From: UBA7477 sp045602925
GTDB lineage: Bacteria > Bacillota > Clostridia > Oscillospirales > Ruminococcaceae
NCBI GenBank assembly: GCA_045602925.1
Contig: JAZSCN010000027.1
Coordinates: 62,001 to 126,000, forward strand
Reading direction: 5' to 3'
DNA length: 64,000 bases
Positions within the stretch are counted from its first letter, which is position 1; the number at the start of each line of letters is the position of its first letter. Below, piece by piece: positions 59,197 to 64,000 of this stretch. Made by a program: the position numbers and the translations under genes. Under the pieces are notes generated by a model, which saw only the letters and a list, made by a program, of their open reading frames with translations, was not told the origin of the DNA and ran no database searches.

Positions 59197-60695
59197 TGGA
59201 TAAAATCTACACACCTTCACAAATGTCGCACTCCGAGAAGATGAGTGAGGAGTACGGAGTTTCTCTCGCCTGCCTTATGGATAATGCAGGCTTTTCTCTT
59301 GCAAGCAGAATAATAGAGCTAGGCTACAAGAGCTTTGCTAAGCGTGTGCTGATGCTTTGTGGCAACGGCAACAACGGTGGTGACGGCTTTGTTGCGAGCG
59401 ATATTCTCTCTCGCTCGGGCTTTGAGGTTGATGTTATGCTATGCTGCAACGAGCCTAAGACTGAGCTTTCAATTTCGACTTTTTCAAGGCTTTCTGATAG
59501 CGTCAGAATCGTAGAAGAAAGCGGCCTTAAAGAGTACGACATAATCTGCGACTGCGTTTTCGGCACCGGCTTCAGAGACAAGCTACCGCAGGATATCTCA
59601 CAGCTTTTCAAGAAGATAAACAGCCTTTCTGCGTACAAGCTTGCATGCGACCTGCCTTCCGGCGTAAACGCTCTGACGGGTGAAGCCGACGCAGACACGA
59701 TAGTCTGCGATGAGACGCTTTCCTTCCATGCAAAAAAGCTTGGCACACTACTCTCACCTGCAAAGGAATACTGTGGAAAAATCTCAGTAGCTAGTATCGG
59801 TATTCCTGACAAAGCCTGTGCAGATACGCCGATTATCCATATAGATAATGGACTTGCAAAAGAGCTCCTCCCATATCGCAGGCCTGACGGACACAAGGGT
59901 ACCTTCGGCAAGGTGGTTTGTATTTGTGGCAGCACAAACTACACGGGTGCAGCTGTTATGTCATGCCTTGCAGCATTGCGTGGTGGTTGTGGACTTGTTA
60001 CACTTTGCTCTACAAAGTGCGTAATTGACAGAATTGCAAAGCTAATCCCCGAGGCTACATTTTTCACGCTTCCGGAAAAGGACGGCAAGCTTGCGCACGA
60101 CAGCGAGCTTATCACAGAGACTGTAGAAGGTGCCGATTGCGTACTGTTCGGCTGTGGCGTTGGACAATCCGAAGAAGTGAAAAAACTACTTTGTGATGTG
60201 CTTTCTAAGGCAAGCTGTCCTATAGTTATTGATGCAGACGGCATAAATTGTCTTTCTATGAATATAGATATATTGAAAGACACAAGGGCAAGCGTTGTGC
60301 TTACCCCACATCCGATGGAGCTCGCAAGACTTTGCGGACTTGATAAGGCTCCACAAGAAAGACTCGGCTGTGCAAAGTCGCTTTGCGAAAAACTCGGCGA
60401 CAACATAACCGTAATGTCAAAGAGCGCACAAACCTTAGTTATATCGAATAAAGAGACTTACCTTAACGATAGCGGAAACACTGCACTTTCTAAGGGTGGC
60501 AGTGGTGATATGCTTGCGGGACTTACTGCATCACTTATTGCACAAGGCGTTCCAAGTGAAAAGGCCTGTGCACTCGCAAGCTACATTATCGGACTTTGTG
60601 CAGAAGAGCTTTGCAAAGAAAAGAGTTCACGCTCGATAATCGCACGAGATATACTGGATAGGCTTCCCCTTGTGTTTTTCAATCTGGAGGGTTAA
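59196..60695 (+). CDS. nnr: Bifunctional NAD(P)H-hydrate repair enzyme (epimerase plus dehydratase)
   Basis: A 499-residue fusion. Residues about 1-210 are the YjeF-N epimerase (LCGNGNNGGDGFVAS, then CDLPSGVNALTG), and about 225-499 the ADP/ATP-dependent hydrate dehydratase with HKGTFGKVVCICGS, DADGINCLS, LTPHPMELARL and the late GNTALSKGGSGDMLAG. Together they repair hydrated NAD(P)H. Co-occurrence with acpS is common in Firmicutes. Confidence 0.94.
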   Translation: MDKIYTPSQMSHSEKMSEEYGVSLACLMDNAGFSLASRIIELGYKSFAKRVLMLCGNGNNGGDGFVASDILSRSGFEVDVMLCCNEPKTELSISTFSRLSDSVRIVEESGLKEYDIICDCVFGTGFRDKLPQDISQLFKKINSLSAYKLACDLPSGVNALTGEADADTIVCDETLSFHAKKLGTLLSPAKEYCGKISVASIGIPDKACADTPIIHIDNGLAKELLPYRRPDGHKGTFGKVVCICGSTNYTGAAVMSCLAALRGGCGLVTLCSTKCVIDRIAKLIPEATFFTLPEKDGKLAHDSELITETVEGADCVLFGCGVGQSEEVKKLLCDVLSKASCPIVIDADGINCLSMNIDILKDTRASVVLTPHPMELARLCGLDKAPQERLGCAKSLCEKLGDNITVMSKSAQTLVISNKETYLNDSGNTALSKGGSGDMLAGLTASLIAQGVPSEKACALASYIIGLCAEELCKEKSSRSIIARDILDRLPLVFFNLEG

Positions 60696-60716
60696 CCCGA
60701 AACGGAGGAAAACCGA

Positions 60717-61247
60717 TTGAAGCTACCGGCCAAAATATTCACTGCTATTTCTGTAATGGCTATTTCAGTATCGCTTGTATCCTGCAAAAATAATGATAAA
60801 GTTTCCTTACCGAATACGGATTTTTCATACTCTGTAGTTGCGACCTGTGAGCTTTCCGGCTATAATGAGGAATACTCACTCACGCTCACCCGAACAGATG
60901 CAGGTATATGGTGCTCGCAATTTTCTGCACCTATGAGCCTAAGCGGAATGAAGCTTTCGCAAGGCATTGACCAATGCACCATCGAATACATGGGGCTTAC
61001 GCACACTGCAAGCCTTGATAAATTTCCTGACAATTCGCTTGTCCCGGCTATTACCTCGGTGCTCGACCATATTGCTTGTACAACTGAAATTGATGCCACA
61101 AGCGAAGGCGGTAACATAATTGCAGACGGAAGTATAGACGGCATAATATACTCGGTTGTATTTTATGGTAACGAGCCGATTTCAATGCAGATTTCAAGCA
61201 GTCAACGAGCTATCAACGTTATGCTTACAGATTTTCAAAAGCTATAG
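60717..61247 (+). CDS. Putative lipoprotein, LolA-like
   Basis: A 176-residue lipoprotein with a TTG start at 60717 (CGGAGG eight bases upstream) and lipobox LVSC at about 20-23. The mature part is beta-rich (CELSGYNEEYSLTLTRTDAG) and without catalytic motif. The position after acpS resembles ydcC of Bacillus subtilis, a LolA-fold lipoprotein, but similarity is by context and fold impression only. Confidence 0.7.
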   Translation: MKLPAKIFTAISVMAISVSLVSCKNNDKVSLPNTDFSYSVVATCELSGYNEEYSLTLTRTDAGIWCSQFSAPMSLSGMKLSQGIDQCTIEYMGLTHTASLDKFPDNSLVPAITSVLDHIACTTEIDATSEGGNIIADGSIDGIIYSVVFYGNEPISMQISSSQRAINVMLTDFQKL

Positions 61248-61256
61248 CTACACAAA

Positions 61257-61282
61257 AAGCTCTCGGAAAATTCCGAGAGCTT
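61257..61282. terminator. Bidirectional terminator
   Basis: AAGCTCTCGGAA (61257-61268) with TTCCGAGAGCTT (61271-61282): a perfect stem (at least 11 bases with the innermost pairs open), with a T run on the minus strand (A run at 61254-61258). Confidence 0.75.
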
Positions 61283-61313
61283 AAATTATGTCAATAGATA
61301 TTAGATAGACTTA

Positions 61314-62093
61314 TTATGCAGCTGGGTCAGGGTTAAGTCCGTTATCGGTGAGGTCCTTAGGCTCGTCAATTACGAGCGACTTAACGTAAACACCATGTGA
61401 CTGGAATACCATACCGCCATAGAGGGTACCGTCCGGATTAACTGTTGCTGTATCTACAAGATACTGGAGACATTCAGCAGAAACATTGAAAGTACAGGTT
61501 TCTGTCTTCCATTCGCCGTCAGCATTTGGAGTAAGCACGATAAATCCGTCTGTCTGCATAAAGTAGTTATACATTGGTGTACCATCAGCATAAGCCTTTG
61601 GAACATCCTTGCCAACTTCTACTCTTCCTGTAGCTTCATCAACAATACCTACGATATAGCTAGGGTCTGTAGTATAGAGCTTTGGCCAGCTTTCCTTACA
61701 GCTACATGGAGCAAACAGATAGTAATCCAAGAACTTGCCTTCCGGTGGAAGTGTCTTATACTGGAGTTCAAATGTAAGTGAGCAACCTGTCTCAAGATAA
61801 GGCTTGAAGTACTTGTTATCAACATATCCCTCATAGAAGCCCTCGTCACCAAGGAACTGTATAGCTTCCCAGCTACCTGCATATTCTTCATTACCGATAA
61901 GAGTAATAGGACCTTCTAAAATTTCTTCTTCGGTTGTTGTGGTTGTAGTGGTAGTTGTTTCAGCTGCAGTTGTTGTGGTTGTAGTAGTTGTGGTTGATTC
62001 TTCAGGTGTAGATGAAGCCTTAGAACTATCATCACTACCACAAGCTGTAAGCACAAGAGCCATTGCAACTAATGCCATTAGCTTCTTTTTCAT
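61314..62093 (-). CDS. Lipoprotein with double poly-Thr linker
   Basis: A 259-residue lipoprotein from ATG 62093 (GGAGG upstream). The lipobox is LTAC at about 15-18. A Ser-rich stretch and two runs of about nine Thr each, split by AAE, form a linker up to about residue 62. The rest is a beta-rich domain with NEEYAGSWEAIQFLGDEGFYEGYV and two close Cys (CSCKES). It could be a carbohydrate-binding module but I do not recognise the family. It has terminators on both sides and is a single unit. Confidence 0.8.
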   Translation of the reverse strand: MKKKLMALVAMALVLTACGSDDSSKASSTPEESTTTTTTTTTAAETTTTTTTTTEEEILEGPITLIGNEEYAGSWEAIQFLGDEGFYEGYVDNKYFKPYLETGCSLTFELQYKTLPPEGKFLDYYLFAPCSCKESWPKLYTTDPSYIVGIVDEATGRVEVGKDVPKAYADGTPMYNYFMQTDGFIVLTPNADGEWKTETCTFNVSAECLQYLVDTATVNPDGTLYGGMVFQSHGVYVKSLVIDEPKDLTDNGLNPDPAA

Positions 62094-62229
62094 AGTTAGT
62101 TCCTCCATTATATAATATTTATTATCGAATCGTTCATCAATTCTAAGGCAATTATACCATTCAAGTTTTTTATTGTCAATGATTTTATGCTTAACATATG
62201 AGTAAAATATCAGCTTTATTACCAATAAA

Positions 62230-62256
62230 AAGCCCTCGGAAAGCTCCGAGCGCTTA
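62230..62256 (-). terminator. Terminator of the 62287 surface-protein gene
   Basis: AAGCCCTCGGA and TCCGAGCGCTT pair with one mismatch around AAGC; the minus strand continues TTTTATTGG. An AAACTA-TAC-TAGTTT palindrome precedes it, as in the paralog's 3' region. Confidence 0.7.
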
Positions 62257-62286
62257 AACTATACTAGTTTAATTATAAAGAATCAA

Positions 62287-62964
62287 TTACTTATTCTTCT
62301 TTGTAGCAACTACTGCTGCAGCTGCGAGTGCGATACCTGCGAGTGCAAGACCTGCTGTAGCACCTGTATCAGCGCTATCGTTGGAAGGTTCATCTGCTGG
62401 TTCGTCTGCTGGTTCATCTGCTGGCTCATCAGCTGGCTCATCAGCTGGCTCGTCTGCTGGTTCATCAGCTGGTTCGTCTGCTGGTTCGTCTGCTGGTTCA
62501 TCAGCTGCAAGAACAGGAACAACCTTAACAGTTATAGCATCCTGACCAGCCTGAATGTTGAATCCATACTTGTTTTCATCAGCATTGTAAGGATCTGCCA
62601 TTCCTGCATCAGCAATCTCTTCAAGAGTGTAAGTAAATGTGTAGGTTGTTTCAGCTATAACACCTGTTTCGTAGCCAAAATCGCCCTTTGCTCCAGCACC
62701 GTTAAAAATAAACAGCTCATAGTCATCCCACTTTTCAGCAGCTGCAGGTGAAGTAACCTCGAAAGTAAAGGCTTCAACTGTTTCGCCCTCTGCAGGAATA
62801 ACCTCAACCCAAGAACCGCCCCAAGCAGGAACTTCAAATGTGTCGCCTGTAGGAGCGTCACCAGACCCTGGCCAAGGTGTGAAAGCTACGTCAGCAGCAA
62901 AAGCAGAAACTGCCATTGAAGCTGCTACTGCGAGTGCAGCGATTGTAGAAATAATCTTTTTCAT
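62287..62964 (-). CDS. Secreted surface protein with ADEP repeats and C-terminal anchor
   Basis: A 225-residue protein from ATG 62964 (TGGAGGAAAAGAGA upstream). It has a signal peptide ending near AFA-A (about 24), a beta-rich domain (about 25-150) and about ten ADEP tetrapeptide repeats. The C-terminal part is SADTGATAG, a hydrophobic span and KKNK. The end resembles a sortase-type sorting signal (TG motif, hydrophobic helix, basic tail) but is not LPxTG. No sortase gene is in the window. Likely displayed on the cell wall; ligand unknown. Confidence 0.8.
   Translation of the reverse strand: MKKIISTIAALAVAASMAVSAFAADVAFTPWPGSGDAPTGDTFEVPAWGGSWVEVIPAEGETVEAFTFEVTSPAAAEKWDDYELFIFNGAGAKGDFGYETGVIAETTYTFTYTLEEIADAGMADPYNADENKYGFNIQAGQDAITVKVVPVLAADEPADEPADEPADEPADEPADEPADEPADEPADEPADEPSNDSADTGATAGLALAGIALAAAAVVATKKNK
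62387..62510 (-). repeat. 12-base tandem repeat encoding ADEP
   Basis: About ten imperfect copies of a 12-base unit (GCTGGTTCGTCT-like on the plus strand) encode the ADEP repeats. The third codon base varies among copies, so the repeat is kept at the protein level. Confidence 0.85.
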
Positions 62965-63305
62965 TCTCTTTTCCTCCATATTTTTCACAATTTTTGAATT
63001 GAATATCAACTCTAAGGTAATTATAACATTCGGCGCAAACTTTGTCAACGATTTTAAACTGACCGCTTCAACAGAATTTTAACCTGTTTTTTGTACAATA
63101 TGTAGAGTAAACGATTACTTGACCTCAAAATTATGTTACTAAGTCACATTTTATTCGCAATTTCCCCCGACTCTCAGAATGTATTTTTAACGTTACATAT
63201 AAATATATTAAACTATTACTTCTGTGTACCCCACCTATATAAACTAAAAAGCCCTCGGAATTACCCGAGGGCTTAAACTATACTAGTTTAATTATAGAGA
63301 ATAGA
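62965..63305. other. Intergenic region before the ADEP surface-protein gene
   Basis: A 341-base gap without genes. It contains the terminator of the 63306 gene near 63249-63274 and an AT-rich stretch that must hold the promoter of the 62287 gene. I see no ORF, no strong additional hairpin and no RNA gene. Confidence 0.6.
63249..63274 (-). terminator. Terminator of the 63306 surface-protein gene
   Basis: AAGCCCTCGG (63249-63258) with CCGAGGGCTT (63265-63274), a perfect 10-base stem; the minus strand continues TTTTTAG. Confidence 0.75.
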
Positions 63306-64000
63306 TTACTTATTCTTCTTTGTAGCAACTACTGCTGCAGCTGCGAGTGCGATACCTGCGAGTGCAAGACCTGCTGTTGCGCCTGTCTCAGCGTTGTCGT
63401 TGGAAGGTTCATCAGCTGGTTCGTCTGCTGGTTCGTCTGCTGGTTCATCGTCTGGTTCGTTGCCCGGTTCGTTGCCCGGTTCGTTGCTCGGTTCGTTGCC
63501 CGGTTCGTTGCCTGGTTCGTTGCCTGGTTCGTCTGCTGGTTCGTCAGCTATAGAAGTGATTGATATATCCCATGTCCATGTATCGCCATCGGCAGCATTC
63601 CAAACCTGGAGAATAATACCACCAAAATCTGCGATATCTGTTATGTCATTAGCATACATAACGTCCTGAACTGTTGTTTCAATTGTGAGCACGCCAGCTG
63701 CATTAGATACTGCAGACCAGCCGCCCCATGATGTGTTAAAGCCGTTTATTGCTACATTCCAAGCAGATGAGTTAACTCCTTCGCCGGGAGTAATTACTGC
63801 TGTAATTACATCAGTAGGCTTAAATTCTAATGTGCCTCCGGTAGCTTCGACGCCGAGCTGTACACAGTCGCCTGTTTTTTCATCATTAGCAGAATATGTA
63901 TTCTCGCCGGATGCTTCATAAACAACAGTACCTTCCTCTTCTTCCGGTAATTCTTCGTTTCCTAAAGTTTCAGCAGATACCTCAAGAGTCCAGTCCCAAG
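63306..64000 (-). CDS. Paralogous surface protein with NEPG/ADEP repeats, cut by window edge
   Basis: The reading frame stays open from 63306 to the end of the window, so the 5' part is missing and about 231 residues are visible. The visible part has a WDWTLEVSAETL block near the edge, then SAWNVAINGFNTSWGGWSAV, a second WTWDISITS block, a repeat region (ADEP then about eight NEPG units) and the C-terminal TGATAG-hydrophobic-KKNK anchor. The last ~25 residues are nearly identical to those of the 62287 protein. The repeated WDW/WTWD strands suggest a carbohydrate-binding type beta-sandwich. Likely wall-displayed. Confidence 0.8.
   Translation of the reverse strand, partial: WDWTLEVSAETLGNEELPEEEEGTVVYEASGENTYSANDEKTGDCVQLGVEATGGTLEFKPTDVITAVITPGEGVNSSAWNVAINGFNTSWGGWSAVSNAAGVLTIETTVQDVMYANDITDIADFGGIILQVWNAADGDTWTWDISITSIADEPADEPGNEPGNEPGNEPSNEPGNEPGNEPDDEPADEPADEPADEPSNDNAETGATAGLALAGIALAAAAVVATKKNK
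63401..63548 (-). repeat. 12-base tandem repeat encoding NEPG/ADEP
   Basis: About twelve imperfect copies of a 12-base unit; the central copies encode NEPG, NEPS or DDEP, the outer ones ADEP. The central units differ in first bases from the ADEP repeat of the paralog, so the two arrays have diverged separately. Confidence 0.8.

Noticed and set aside
62387..63548. CRISPR array
   Set aside because: The 12-base tandem repeats are inside coding frames (ADEP/NEPG), contiguous and without spacers.

Overview
The window looks like a chromosomal segment of a gut or rumen Clostridia bacterium of the Oscillospiraceae, most like Ruminococcus. The signs are moderate-to-low GC, strong AGGAGG-type ribosome binding sites, near-consensus TTGACA-17-TATAAT promoters, sporulation genes (yabP, yabQ, spoVAC), and lipoproteins whose lipobox is followed by poly-threonine linkers. 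Carbohydrate genes are plentiful: GH36, GH26, GH94, GH95, a CE2 esterase and a CotH-type protein. I saw no rRNA, tRNA, CRISPR, prophage or insertion sequence.

Layout. 1-2.9 kb (minus): sporulation/division block yabP-yabQ-divIC-S1 protein, then a small membrane protein and a lipoprotein. 3-6.5 kb (plus): alpha-galactosidase and a membrane acyltransferase. 6.6-11.3 kb (minus): Ca2+ P-type ATPase and a GGDEF/EAL protein. 11.7-13 kb: NlpC/P60 cell-wall hydrolase behind a promoter with a WalR-like box. 13.0-14.8 kb (minus): a compact RiPP-like cassette of four genes, namely a 45-residue precursor-like peptide that starts with GTG, an HprK-like kinase, a PqqD-like recognition protein and an S26-type peptidase. 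14.8-20.1 kb (minus): FAD protein, cdaR-cdaA (c-di-AMP synthesis), and a cysteine desulfurase with a DUF3343 partner. 20-25 kb (plus): a second Ca2+ ATPase and an EF-G-like GTPase. 25-29.7 kb: nadE, two hypothetical genes and a TraB/GumN lipoprotein. 29.7-35.3 kb (minus): two ABC-2 export systems. 35.5-39.3 kb (minus): an operon of three lipoproteins (CE2 esterase, polysaccharide deacetylase, CotH). 39.4-43.9 kb (plus): dusB-rsmI-rimI-tsaD-hydE. 44-49 kb: htrA, a radical SAM gene, acpP, aroE-aroK, a Cys-cluster protein and spoVAC. 49-56.3 kb: GH26 and GH95 in one operon, an unknown gene, and GH94 phosphorylase. 56.5-61.2 kb: arsC-like/dtd/galM-like operon, then a DUF6106-like gene followed by acpS-nnrED-lipoprotein. 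61.3-64 kb (minus): a poly-Thr lipoprotein and two paralogous repeat-rich surface proteins, the last cut by the window edge.

How the genes fit together. The CAZymes suit growth on galactomannan, glucomannan, beta-glucan and fucosylated or galactosylated side chains: secreted GH26 and CE2 act outside the cell, and GH36, GH94 and GH95 (no signal peptides) act inside on imported oligosaccharides. The most unusual features are the RiPP-like cassette (13.0-14.8 kb), whose precursor carries a YxxPxM motif like the one lasso-peptide leaders use to bind a PqqD-like domain, and a 77-base GC-rich element at 39418-39494 that folds as a perfect four-way cloverleaf between two divergent promoters.
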